Shown in pieces: positions 1 to 9,400 of a stretch of 64,000 nucleotides of DNA; positions within the stretch are counted from its first letter, which is position 1; each line of letters begins with the position of its first letter. The stretch comes from VAXT01 sp038040395 (lineage in GTDB: Bacteria; Actinomycetota; Thermoleophilia; Gaiellales; Gaiellaceae). The translations under genes were made by a program, and so were the position numbers. The stretch covers positions 48,906-112,905 of the forward strand of contig JBBPIJ010000007.1 in NCBI GenBank assembly GCA_038040395.1, in the 5' to 3' direction. Under the pieces are notes generated by a model. It was not told where the DNA came from and did no database searches. It saw only the letters and a list, made by a program, of their open reading frames with translations.

Positions 1-336
1 CCGAACAACTGGAGCATGTTTCCCGCCCTGCCTGCGGGCGACCCGCGCGTCCTCAACGTCTTCATCACGCCTTTTGGCTCGTTCGGGGGCTCCGGGAACA
101 CGGTCGTGCCCGTGACGAAGTTCGGCACGTTCTACGTCACCGGCTGGACCGCGCAGGGCGGCGGCTTCAGGAACCCATGTCAGGGCAACGGCGACGACCC
201 GGTTCCCAACGGGGAAGCGGGGAACATCGTCGGCCATTTCATCAAGTACGTCTACGGCCTCAACGACGGGGGCGGCAGCGGCGAGCTGTGCGATTTCGAC
301 AGCTTCGGAAGCTGCATCTCCGTACTAACCGAGTAA
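1..336 (+). CDS. TadG-like Tad pilus protein, C-terminal part (5' end outside window)
   Basis: The frame is open from the first base to a TAA at 334-336, so only the last 111 codons are visible. The visible part is small-residue and glycine rich, carries four cysteines (two of them in a segment reading ELCDFDSFGSCISVL), and ends with an FIKYVYGL segment. That pattern resembles the extracytoplasmic C-terminal end of TadE/TadG-like minor pilus proteins, but no diagnostic motif is present, and the N-terminal membrane anchor would lie upstream of the window. The assignment rests mainly on position: it stops 12 bp before cpaB and shares its direction with the whole Tad operon. It could be another secreted pilus accessory protein. 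Confidence 0.6.
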   Translation, partial: PNNWSMFPALPAGDPRVLNVFITPFGSFGGSGNTVVPVTKFGTFYVTGWTAQGGGFRNPCQGNGDDPVPNGEAGNIVGHFIKYVYGLNDGGGSGELCDFDSFGSCISVLTE

Positions 337-348
337 GGGAGGTAAGCG

Positions 349-1146
349 ATGCAAGTCGTCAGCAGAATGCTTTCAACAAGGGGAGGGACTGTCACGGCCG
401 GCGGCTTGACCGCGGTGATGGCCGCGGTCCTGCTCCTCCTCTATCTCAACAACTACCGGGCGAGTGTCAACGACTCCGGGGAGCCGATCACGGTGCTCGT
501 CGCCAAGTCCTTGATCGAGAAGGGCACGCCCGGCGACATCGTCGGCCTCAAAGGCCTGTTCCAGACGAGCGAGGTGCCGAAGAGCCAACTCGCAGAGGGC
601 GCAGTCACCGACCCACAGACCCTGCAGAACAGGCTTGCGACCACCGACATCTATCCGGGCCACCAGCTCACGACTGCGGACTTCGCAGCTTCGGCGAGCG
701 GTGCGCTCGGGACTCAGCTCGCCGACAACCAGCGTGCGATCTCGGTGCCGGTGGACTCGGCGCACGGGATGATGGGACGGATCCGCGCGGGCGACCGAGT
801 CGACATTCTCGCCGGCTTCAACGTCACCTCCGGCTCCGGAACCGCCACCACCAGGCCGGTAGTGAAGGTTCTGACCCAGAACATCCTCGTTCTGGACGCT
901 CCGAACCAGGCGGGCACGGGCGTGGGGGCCTCGAGCACGGTCAACGTCGTGCTGAGGACCGAGTACCAGGAGGCGATCGAGCTCGCTTGGGCTGCGGACA
1001 ACGGAAAGCTCTGGCTCGTGCTGCGGCCGCGCACCGGTTCCCCGGTCAGGCGGCCGGGTGTCGTCACTGCCGAGGGTCTGCTCCTGGGCGTGAAGCCGGT
1101 AACGGTCTTCGGCAACGCCCGCAAGCTCGTTGGGGGGCAACCATGA
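349..1146 (+). CDS. cpaB: CpaB/RcpC pilus assembly protein (SAF domain)
   Basis: 265 aa, the usual size for CpaB/RcpC. A single hydrophobic segment at about residues 16-30 anchors the protein. It is followed by a SAF-type domain (about residues 43-105, with VLVAKSLIEKGTPGDIV and the later PGHQLTTADF) and an RcpC-type domain (about 120-250, with ISVPVDSAHGMMGRIRAGD and VDIL). These proteins sit at the outer face of the membrane and help assemble or gate Flp pili. The ATG at 349 is preceded by GGGAGG at 337-342 with 6 nt spacing, which fixes the start. The stop overlaps the cpaE start as ATGA. Confidence 0.9.
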   Translation: MQVVSRMLSTRGGTVTAGGLTAVMAAVLLLLYLNNYRASVNDSGEPITVLVAKSLIEKGTPGDIVGLKGLFQTSEVPKSQLAEGAVTDPQTLQNRLATTDIYPGHQLTTADFAASASGALGTQLADNQRAISVPVDSAHGMMGRIRAGDRVDILAGFNVTSGSGTATTRPVVKVLTQNILVLDAPNQAGTGVGASSTVNVVLRTEYQEAIELAWAADNGKLWLVLRPRTGSPVRRPGVVTAEGLLLGVKPVTVFGNARKLVGGQP

Positions 1147-2321
1147 GCGGGACGATCAGAGCCCTGATCGCTCTCGACTCGGACGTCGACCGCGACATCG
1201 TCCACGCGGCGCTTCCACCTGAGTCGTCAATTCACATCGTCGGCCTCGTCGATGGGCTCGAAGAGAGCTGGACCGCGCTCCAGGCGACGTCGACCGACAT
1301 CGTCGTGGTTGCGTGCGAGGGGTACTCGGACCGCACGCTCTTCTTCGTCGAAGGGGCCGTCAAGCAGCGTCCAGAGCGGCCTGTGGTCGTGATCTGCACG
1401 AGCTCGCCGAACGGCTTCGTCCGCCGAGTATTCGAGGCGGGCGCCGACGACCTGATCACCCTCCCCGAGTCGCCCGATCGAGTTCTGTTCACCCTCGAGA
1501 AGGCGGTCGCGCGGAAGCAGGGAGCGGCACTTGCGACCGGCGTCGCGCTTTCGCCGATGATCTGCGTTCTCGGGCCCAAGGGCGGCACCGGCAAGACGCT
1601 TACTTCGTGCAACCTCGGGGTCAGTCTGGCGGAGGCGGGGCACAAAGTCGCCGTCGTCGACCTCGACCTCCAGTTCGGCGACGTCGGTCTCTCGCTCGGG
1701 CTCACGCCCGAGAAGACGATCTACGACCTCGTCAAGGCGGCGGGGTCGCTCGACGCGGAGAAACTGGGGGACTACCTCGTCGTGCACCCGAGCGGACTGC
1801 GTGTGCTGATGGGCCCGACGCGCCCGGACCAGGCCTCCGTCGTCACGGTCGAGTTTCTCCGTGAGGTGTACGCGATGCTGCGGGCGACGCACGATTACGT
1901 GATCGTCGACACGGCGCCGGGCTTCACGCCCGAGGTGATCGCGTCGATCGACAGCTCGTCGCACATCTGCATGGTCGGGATGCTCGACTCCCTGTCGCTC
2001 AAGAACACGAAGCTCGGGCTCGAGACGCTCGAGCTGATGGGCTACGACCCCGAGCGGATACGTCTCCTCCTCAACAGGGCGGACTCGCGGGTGGGGATCA
2101 GCCAGGACGAGGTGGCGGCGATCGTCGGCAGGGTGCCGGACGTGCTCGTGCCGAGCGACCGGGACATTCCTCGCATGCTCAACGAGGGAATGCCCATCGT
2201 GAGCGCCAAGTCGGGCTCGGAGGCCGCAGAAGCCTTCCGCTCGCTGGCGAAGCTCTATCTCGTCTCAGAAGTCTCGGCGAACGGAAGCAAGCGCTCCGGC
2301 CTCCTGCGGAGGAAGCGGTAA
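1143..2321 (+). CDS. cpaE: CpaE/TadZ pilus localisation ATPase
   Basis: 392 aa. An N-terminal receiver-like domain (about residues 1-125, LIALDSDVDRDIVHAAL, without the full phospho-acceptor set) is followed by a MinD/ParA-type ATPase with deviant Walker A GPKGGTGKTLTS near residue 144 and Walker A' VVDLDLQFGDVGLSLGL. TadZ/CpaE proteins place the Tad machine in the cell. The open frame runs far upstream (to 177) inside cpaB, but that part is a high-GC shadow; the ATG at 1143, overlapping the cpaB stop as ATGA, gives the family's length and is chosen. The TAA stop shares one base with the next ATG (TAATG). Confidence 0.92.
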   Translation: MSGTIRALIALDSDVDRDIVHAALPPESSIHIVGLVDGLEESWTALQATSTDIVVVACEGYSDRTLFFVEGAVKQRPERPVVVICTSSPNGFVRRVFEAGADDLITLPESPDRVLFTLEKAVARKQGAALATGVALSPMICVLGPKGGTGKTLTSCNLGVSLAEAGHKVAVVDLDLQFGDVGLSLGLTPEKTIYDLVKAAGSLDAEKLGDYLVVHPSGLRVLMGPTRPDQASVVTVEFLREVYAMLRATHDYVIVDTAPGFTPEVIASIDSSSHICMVGMLDSLSLKNTKLGLETLELMGYDPERIRLLLNRADSRVGISQDEVAAIVGRVPDVLVPSDRDIPRMLNEGMPIVSAKSGSEAAEAFRSLAKLYLVSEVSANGSKRSGLLRRKR

Positions 2322-3658
2322 TGGAACTGCACGAGCGACTCGCGACGGCGCCTCCGGTAACCGCCTCCTTCGGGGAGGACCCGTTCTCGGAGCTCAAGAA
2401 CGACATCCATATGGCGGTGATCGGCGACCTGGGACCCCAGCTCTTCAACGTCAACATGGACCCGAACGGGCTGCGGGAGCGGGTCACGACGGACATTCGG
2501 ACTCGCCTCGCGGCGGAGACGCGCCTCTCGCGCGACGACCGCGAGCGGTTGACGTCGGAGATCGCCGACGACATCCTCGGCCACGGGCCCCTCGAGCGGC
2601 TGCTCGCCGACGACAGCATCACCGAGATCATGGTCAACGGCCCCTTCGACGTCTGGGTCGAGCGCCAGGGCCGGCTGTTCGAGACAACCGTTCGCTTCAC
2701 GGATGAGTCGCACCTGCGGCGGATCATCAACAAGATGGTGGCCCAGATCGGCCGCCGAATCGACGAGTCCTCGCCGATGGTCGACGCCCGCCTTCCCGAC
2801 GGAAGCCGAGTAAACGCGGTCATCCCGCCGCTCTCGCTGGGCGGGCCGCTCGTCACCATTCGCAAGTTCAGCAAGCGGCGCCTCGACCTCAACGACATGG
2901 TCCGGCTGGGAACGCTGAGCACCGAGACGATCGAGTTCCTCCAGCGCTGCATCCTCGCCGAGCTCAACATCCTGATCTCCGGCGGCACCGGCTCGGGGAA
3001 GACGACGTTGCTCAATGCGCTTTCGACCGCGATCCCCGACTCCGACCGAATCGTCACGATCGAGGACGCCGCCGAGCTTCGGCTGAACCAGCGCCATGTG
3101 CTCCGTCTCGAGTCCCGTCCGAAGAACATCGAGGGCGAGGGCGAGATCGCCATTCGCGAGCTCGTGCGCAACTCCCTGCGCATGCGGCCGGACCGGATCA
3201 TCGTCGGCGAGGTCAGGGGGGCGGAAAGCCTCGACATGCTGCAAGCGATGAATACCGGCCATGACGGCTCTCTCTGCACGGTGCACGCGAACACGCCTCG
3301 TGACGCGCTGTCGAGAATCGAGACGATGGTGCTGATGGCCGGCTACGACCTGCCCGTGAAGGCGATTCGCCAGCAGGTCGCCTCCGCCCTCGACCTGATC
3401 GTGCACCTCGAGCGCCTCGAGGACGGGTCGCGAAGGGTAACGGCGATCACCGAGGTGCAACGGATGGAGTCGGACGTGATCACCCTGCAAGACATCTTCG
3501 AGTTCAAGGTCTCGCAGGTGACCTCCGAGCGTGTCGTGATCGGCTCGCTCAATCCAACAGGGCTTCGCCCGACCTTCCTCTACAAGTTCGAGAAGCGGGG
3601 CGTGAGCTTGCCCCTCAGCCTCTTCGCCAAGGAACGACAACCAGGCGAGGCGGCATGA
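2321..3658 (+). CDS. cpaF: CpaF/TadA pilus assembly ATPase
   Basis: 445 aa secretion ATPase of the VirB11/TadA family that powers Flp pilus assembly on the cytoplasmic face. Visible motifs: N-terminal helical part with GPLERLLADDSITEIMVNGP, Walker A ISGGTGSGKTTLLNAL at about residues 218-233, the Asp box IVTIEDAAELRL, Walker B RPDRIIVGEVRGAE, and the His box GHDGSLCTVHANTP. Motifs and length are complete, so it should be active. It overlaps the preceding stop by one base and the following start as ATGA, indicating tight translational coupling. Confidence 0.95.
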   Translation: MELHERLATAPPVTASFGEDPFSELKNDIHMAVIGDLGPQLFNVNMDPNGLRERVTTDIRTRLAAETRLSRDDRERLTSEIADDILGHGPLERLLADDSITEIMVNGPFDVWVERQGRLFETTVRFTDESHLRRIINKMVAQIGRRIDESSPMVDARLPDGSRVNAVIPPLSLGGPLVTIRKFSKRRLDLNDMVRLGTLSTETIEFLQRCILAELNILISGGTGSGKTTLLNALSTAIPDSDRIVTIEDAAELRLNQRHVLRLESRPKNIEGEGEIAIRELVRNSLRMRPDRIIVGEVRGAESLDMLQAMNTGHDGSLCTVHANTPRDALSRIETMVLMAGYDLPVKAIRQQVASALDLIVHLERLEDGSRRVTAITEVQRMESDVITLQDIFEFKVSQVTSERVVIGSLNPTGLRPTFLYKFEKRGVSLPLSLFAKERQPGEAA

Positions 3659-5550
3659 CGAGAAGAGTCGTTGTGAGCGCAATCCTCGTGGGCGCACTCT
3701 CGCTGCTCACTGCTCTGGCATCCGCGGCGGCCGGAACTCCTGAGGGGTTGCGGATCGTCGAAGCGGGCGGAACCCGTTTCCCCGACCGCGCTTTCGTCCT
3801 GGCCCTGCCCGAGAAGCAGCAGCTCCACGCGGGCCGTGTGCATGTGCTCGAGAACGGCAAACCGGTTTCGAGCGTCTCGCTCCTTCCGGTCGGCGCCGCC
3901 GGCCGAGGCGACTTCGGCGTCGTCCTCGTGATCGACGCGACCCTGACCATGCGGAGCCCGGCGATCGATGACGCCATCGCTGCCGCCCGCGCCTTCGCCG
4001 CGCGGCGGAACCCTAATCAGCAGCTCGCAATCGTCACCTTCAACCGGAAAACGACGGTGCTGCTTCCCTTCACGACGAGCCAGGCGGCGATCGACAAGGC
4101 TCTCGAGTCCACTCCTCCGCTCGCCTGCTGCACGCCCCTCTACGACGCCGTCGACACCGGGATCTCGCTCGTCGAGCAGGCCAAGATCTCCGCCGGCTCC
4201 GTGATCGTGCTCTCGGACGGAGCCGACACGGGGAGCCTCGTGAGCCCGAAGCAGGTGACCGCACGGGCCCGCAATGCTCATGTGCGGATCTTCTCGGTGG
4301 GAATTCGCTCCCGCTCCTTCCGAGCCGCTCCGCTGAAGAAGATCGCCTTCGGGGCGGGCGGCGACTACTCCGAGACTGCCTCGACGGCCGACCTCGCCCG
4401 CATCTACGACCAGCTCGGAGCCCGGCTCGCGGGTGAGTACCTGGTGCGCTACCGGTCGAAGGCGGGGCCGAACGCGAAGATCCGCGTCAACATCCGGGTC
4501 GACGGGATTCCCGGGACCGGGATCGGCGGCTACATCACCCCAGCGCTCCCTTCGATCGCCAAGGCAGCGCCCTTCCACCGCTCCTTCGTGTCCGGCATCT
4601 GGCTGTCGGCTCTGACGATGTTCGTCGTCAGTCTCGCCGCGGCGGCCCTGTTCGCTCTCGGCGTGATGATGATGGTGCGTCCACGCCGGGGCAATCTGCG
4701 GGCTCGGATGGCGCAGTTCGTCTCATTGCGCGGCGCCGCCGCGAAGGACGACGCCCGGTTGACCGAAAGGGTCTTCATCGGGGCCGAGCGGTCGCTCGAG
4801 ACGACCAAGTGGTGGGCGCGCTTCGTCGAGTCGCTCGAACTGGCACAGATCCGTTTTCCCGCCGTCCAACTCTTGCTCTGGACCTTCGTCGCCACGTTCC
4901 TCGCGATGTGGCTGCTCGCAATGCTCGGGGGGTCTCTCCTGTTCGGGGTGTTTGGGCTTGGCGTCCCCTTTGCCGTGCGGGCGCTGATCAGGCGCAAGGT
5001 CGAGCGGCTGCGCTCAGATTTCTCCGAGCAGTTGCCCGACAACCTCCAGGTGCTCGCCTCCGCGCTTCGCGCGGGTCACAGCCTCGTGGGCGCCCTCTCG
5101 GTCGTCGTGGAGGACGCATCCGAGCCGTCGCGGGGCGAGTTCCGCCGGGTGATTGCAGACGAGCAGCTGGGCGTGTCGCTCGAAGACGCCCTCAACGTGG
5201 TCGCGCGCCGGATGGACAACCGCGACCTCCAGCAGGTCGGCCTCGTCGCGGCGCTCCAGCACGAGACGGGCGGCAACATGGCCGAAGTCCTGGACCGGGT
5301 CACGGAGACGATCCGAGAGCGGTTCGAGATCCGGCGCATCGTGCAGACGCTGACTGCCCAGGGGCGAATGTCCCGGTGGGTCGTCTCGCTGCTTCCAATC
5401 ATCCTGCTCGCGACGATCTCGCTCCTGAACCCGACGTACGTGGAGCCGTTGTTCCAGGAGACGTTCGGCCGCGTGCTGCTCACGGTGGCAGGGGTCATGC
5501 TCGTGGCGGGCTCGCTCGTCATCAAAAAAATCGTGGACATCAAGCTATGA
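3655..5550 (+). CDS. tadB: Fusion of a secreted VWA domain with TadB (T2SSF) pilus platform protein
   Basis: 631 aa, about twice the usual TadB length. Residues 1-25 form a signal peptide or anchor. Residues about 87-290 form a von Willebrand factor A domain with a MIDAS-like VIDATLTMRS (DxTxT instead of the common DxSxS) and VIVLSDGADTGS. A membrane helix follows at about 317-345. The rest is a classical TadB: helices near 400-440, a type II secretion F cytoplasmic domain (LPDNLQVLASALRAGHSLVGAL) and two C-terminal helices. It starts at ATGA with cpaF. The VWA part would face outside and could bind pilin or a ligand; that is inference. VWA and TadB are normally separate Tad genes. Confidence 0.88.
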   Translation: MTRRVVVSAILVGALSLLTALASAAAGTPEGLRIVEAGGTRFPDRAFVLALPEKQQLHAGRVHVLENGKPVSSVSLLPVGAAGRGDFGVVLVIDATLTMRSPAIDDAIAAARAFAARRNPNQQLAIVTFNRKTTVLLPFTTSQAAIDKALESTPPLACCTPLYDAVDTGISLVEQAKISAGSVIVLSDGADTGSLVSPKQVTARARNAHVRIFSVGIRSRSFRAAPLKKIAFGAGGDYSETASTADLARIYDQLGARLAGEYLVRYRSKAGPNAKIRVNIRVDGIPGTGIGGYITPALPSIAKAAPFHRSFVSGIWLSALTMFVVSLAAAALFALGVMMMVRPRRGNLRARMAQFVSLRGAAAKDDARLTERVFIGAERSLETTKWWARFVESLELAQIRFPAVQLLLWTFVATFLAMWLLAMLGGSLLFGVFGLGVPFAVRALIRRKVERLRSDFSEQLPDNLQVLASALRAGHSLVGALSVVVEDASEPSRGEFRRVIADEQLGVSLEDALNVVARRMDNRDLQQVGLVAALQHETGGNMAEVLDRVTETIRERFEIRRIVQTLTAQGRMSRWVVSLLPIILLATISLLNPTYVEPLFQETFGRVLLTVAGVMLVAGSLVIKKIVDIKL

Positions 5551-5560
5551 GGAGCGACCG

Positions 5561-6481
5561 ATGATCATCATCCTGCTCGGAGGCCTGCTGTTGGCAGGCG
5601 CTGCGGTCACTCTGGCCACTCGCGCGTTTGCGATGCCGAGAGTGCGTGCCGCCGAAACGCTCGGTCAGATCGACGCCTACGGTTTCGCTGGGCGAAAGGC
5701 CGAGTCCGGAGGAAAGGGCGGCACCCTGCAACCTGCGCTTGACCGCCTCGCCTACGCGCTGGGCGGGACGATCGCGAAACGATTCGGCGGTCTGCGCGAG
5801 CAGAAGCTACGCGCCGAGTTGATGGCCGCGGGGATGTACGGCACGACTCCGCGCAAGTTCCTCGGCTACCGCATCCTGTGCGCGTTCAGTGTGCCGGCCG
5901 TCTGGCTGTGGTCGGCCTCGAGCGCGGGCTACGCTCCCGCGCTCACCGGGCTTGGATTGCTTTTCGCTCTCGCCGTCGGCTGGGTGGCCCCGATGACCGT
6001 CGTCAGGAAGCGGGCGCAGCGCCGGTTCGACCAGATCGACTACGAACTGCCAGAGCTCATCGACCTGCTCGTGGTCACCGTCGAGGCGGGCCTGGGCTTC
6101 AACGGGTCGCTCCAGGTCGCGTCGGAGCGTGTGCAAGGGCCCCTGGGCGACGAGCTACGGCTGACCATGCAGCAGCAGAGCATGGGCCTGAACACCAACG
6201 AGGCTCTCACCAACATGCTTGCGCGCTGCGACACGCCGCTCATGAGGTCGTTCGTCCGCTCGGTGCTTCAGGGCGAGACCCTCGGCGTCTCGATCGGGAA
6301 GATCATGCGCGACCTGGCGACCGAGATGCGCAAGCGGCGCCGCCAGTTCGCGGAGGAGAAGGCCCAGAAGGCGCCCATCAAGATCCTCTTCCCGCTGGTC
6401 TTCCTCATCTTCCCGTCCATGTTCGTGATCCTGCTCGGCCCGGCCGTGTACTCCTTCACGACATCCTTCGGAGGAGGCTGA
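5561..6481 (+). CDS. tadC: TadC pilus platform membrane protein
   Basis: 306 aa. An N-terminal membrane helix (about 3-22), a pair of helices around 105-150, the T2SSF cytoplasmic helical domain with ELPELIDLLVVTVEAGLGFN and a C-terminal helix (LFPLVFLIFPSMFVILLGP) are all typical of TadC, the partner of TadB in the inner-membrane platform of Tad pili. The start ATG lies 10 bp after the TadB stop. The stop TGA is followed directly by the GTG of the next gene, so translation is probably coupled. Confidence 0.92.
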   Translation: MIIILLGGLLLAGAAVTLATRAFAMPRVRAAETLGQIDAYGFAGRKAESGGKGGTLQPALDRLAYALGGTIAKRFGGLREQKLRAELMAAGMYGTTPRKFLGYRILCAFSVPAVWLWSASSAGYAPALTGLGLLFALAVGWVAPMTVVRKRAQRRFDQIDYELPELIDLLVVTVEAGLGFNGSLQVASERVQGPLGDELRLTMQQQSMGLNTNEALTNMLARCDTPLMRSFVRSVLQGETLGVSIGKIMRDLATEMRKRRRQFAEEKAQKAPIKILFPLVFLIFPSMFVILLGPAVYSFTTSFGGG

Positions 6482-9400
6482 GTGAGCCGGCTGCTGGTCA
6501 CGGGGTTCCTCGCGCTCCTCGCGTTCGCGGCGGGATTGCAGGCGCTGGTCGAGATCAGGGCCGCCATCGACGACCCGGCGTTGCGCTCATGGGCGGTGGC
6601 GGGCTATTCGGTTCTCAAGACCGGAGTGGTCGCCGCATTCAGCGTCTTCGTCCTCCTCCGCGGGCCCTCGCGCCGGCCATCCCGTGCCCCGGTTGCCTTT
6701 GCGGCGTGCACGGCTGCGATCGCCGCCGTGCTCGCGCTCCAGGGCCCGTCGGACTCGGCAGCGACGGCGCTCGTCATCGCCGGCGAGCTGGTGACCCTCC
6801 TCTCCTTCGGCTGGCTTCTGGTCTCGGTGCTCGCGCTCGGGCGTTGTTTCGGCGTGCTCCCCGAGGCACGTGGTCTCGTCACGCACGGGCCCTACCGGGT
6901 CATCCGCCACCCCGTTTACCTGGGCGAGTTTGGCGCCTGCGCAGGTCTCGTGCTCGCGTCGCCCACCGTCTGGAACTTCGGCGTGGCAGCTGTGTTCGTG
7001 CTCGCGCAGTCGACGCGCATGCGGCTCGAGGAGCGCACCCTCGTTGAGGCATTTTCCGAATACGCAGACTACGCCGCTCGCACCCCGCGCGTGATCCCGC
7101 GGCTCGGCAGCCCGGCCTTGATTCGGCGTGTCCCTGGTGGCGCGATTGTCGTCGCGCTGGCGATTGCGTGCCTCGTGGTCGCAGCCGGAGCCCAGGCGAG
7201 GCTGAGGGCGCCGGTGCCCATCTCTCCGGCGGCCGGGGCCGCGGTCACCTCGCTGCCGACGCTCGCCTGGAAGCCGGTTCCAGGGGCAGAGCAGTACGAG
7301 TTTCAGATCGCAGCAGACGCGGGGTTCAACGCGGCGGTGCTCGGCGGCGGCCAGGATCGCTTCTTTACGAGGAACCTGAGGGCGACCTTGAAGAAGACGG
7401 TCCCAAACGGCACCTACTGGTGGCGCGTGAGGGCCGCGAAGAAGGGTGGCAGCGTCTCACCCTGGTCGCGGGGGCGCTCGCTGCGGAAAGCCTGGACCGC
7501 CGCCGCCGCGCTGCAATCCCCGGGGGACGGCGCAATCGTCGAGTACCCCCTGACCCCGCTCAAGCTGAACTGGTCGCCCGTTCCGGGAGCGGCGAAGTAC
7601 CTCGTCTCGATTGCGACGGATCCATTGCTCGGTTCGTTGGTCGGAGGGACTGCGGTCGAGACCGCGGCGACGAGCTTCACTCGAATCGGCTCGCTTGCCC
7701 CGGGCACGTACTACTGGGGCATCACGCCGGTCGATGCCGAGGGGAACAAGGGATCGCCCTCACGGGTCTGGTCATTCGGCTGGATGTGGCCCTCGGCGAT
7801 GACGCCTCGCTTTGCAGATCTCGTAACAGAGCCCGAAGTCGTCGATCCCCAATTCTCGTGGGATCCGGTGGCCGGAGCGGCCCGGTACGAGGTCGAAGTC
7901 AACTCGTCGCGCGACTTTGCGCCGGGCTCGCGGGTGTGCTGTTCGACGCTCGTCGTCGGTGCCTCGCTCTCGCCGACGAGGGTCTTCCGCGACAACACCT
8001 ACTACTGGCGGGTCCGAGCATTCGACCCTGACGGGAATGCAGGGATCTGGAACGAGGGATCGCAGTTCGTGAAGACCTTCGACAAGGTGCCCCCGGTTAC
8101 CGCGCCGAGCATCAAGAACATGCGCATGCGCGACAACGTGAACGACCCGGGAACGGACTTCTCGCCGGGCGATTCGGGCTACCAGACGCAAGTGCCCGTG
8201 GTGAGATGGGATCCGGTTCCCGGAGCATCCAGCTACGAGGTCAACGTCACGCCATTCGATGTCGGGCTAGGCTTCTGCAACTGGTCCAGCAATCTCCGCT
8301 GGCAGGTGGAGACGGCGGTGACCGCCTGGTCGCCGCTCGGCTACGGGCTCACGGCGAATCCCCCGTACGGAAATCCGGGCACCGTAGCCCGCGATTTCGT
8401 CAACCTCGTCCTCGATCAACGCTACTGCGTGCGCGTGCGGGCGCGGAGCGACCGCGACGTGAGCAACAACGAGGTGTACGGCGACTACACCGAGCTCGAC
8501 AACCAGGACGGCACCGGCTGGGGATTCCAGTGGGTCGGCTATCCGGCAGGCGGCTCCTGCACGCCCTCGTGCAACGCCGGCTATCTGGGATCCGGCGACT
8601 ACGTTCTCCCGGCGGCTGGAAGCACAGTCACCCAGACGCCGCTGATTACCTGGAGGCCTCTCGCCGGGCGGGCGAGTTACTTCGTGATCGTCGCCAAGGA
8701 TCCGTCGTTCACGAACCTCGTCGACTATGCGTTCACCCAGATTCCCGCGTACGCGCCCCGGACGGCCTTCGCCCCGACCACGTACCCGGACGAGACGACG
8801 TCCTACTACTGGGTCGTCTTGCCCGCGGTGCAGGCGAACGGGAACGGCGCTGTCGGCAACCCGCTCGTCGGAGCACCTTCGTGGTTCGACAAGCGGTCGA
8901 TCCAGCCGAGCCTACTCGGGCCGCAGAACGGGTCGGTCATCCTGGACCAGCCGACTTTCCGCTGGATGCTCGCGCTCGGAGCCCGGCGCTATCGCCTCCA
9001 GGTCGCCCAGGATCCGAGCTTCGGCAATCCGATCGACGACATCCTCACGGACGCGACTTCACACACGAGCAACACGACCTATCCGGCCGACACCGCCCTC
9101 TACTGGCGGGTACGCGCCGACGACGAGAACCTGGTCGGCCTCACCTGGTCGGCGACGGGGACGTTCCAGAAGCGCCTGCCTGCGCCTATGCCGGGCGCCG
9201 GGAACCCAACGAGTGGTGACTTCATTCCGACGTGGACCTGGAATTCGATCACCGGTGCTTCGTCCTACGACGTGAGTGTCGACCTCCCGAACGGAACCCA
9301 TCGGGACATCACAGGGCTGCGAACGGCGGCCCTCACGCCGATCCTCATGTACGGGACCGGCCTCTTCCATTGGAAGGTGCGGGCCAACTTCCCCAAGGCC

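Noticed and set aside
177..1142. Very long upstream extension of the cpaE frame, and similar 200-1100-codon open frames opposite or beside many genes (for example 48611-52045 plus, 26085-28481 minus beyond 27188, 47714-48500 plus)
   Set aside because: Arginine/proline/alanine-rich shadow translations caused by high GC at third codon positions; the overlapping frame in each case has clear family motifs.
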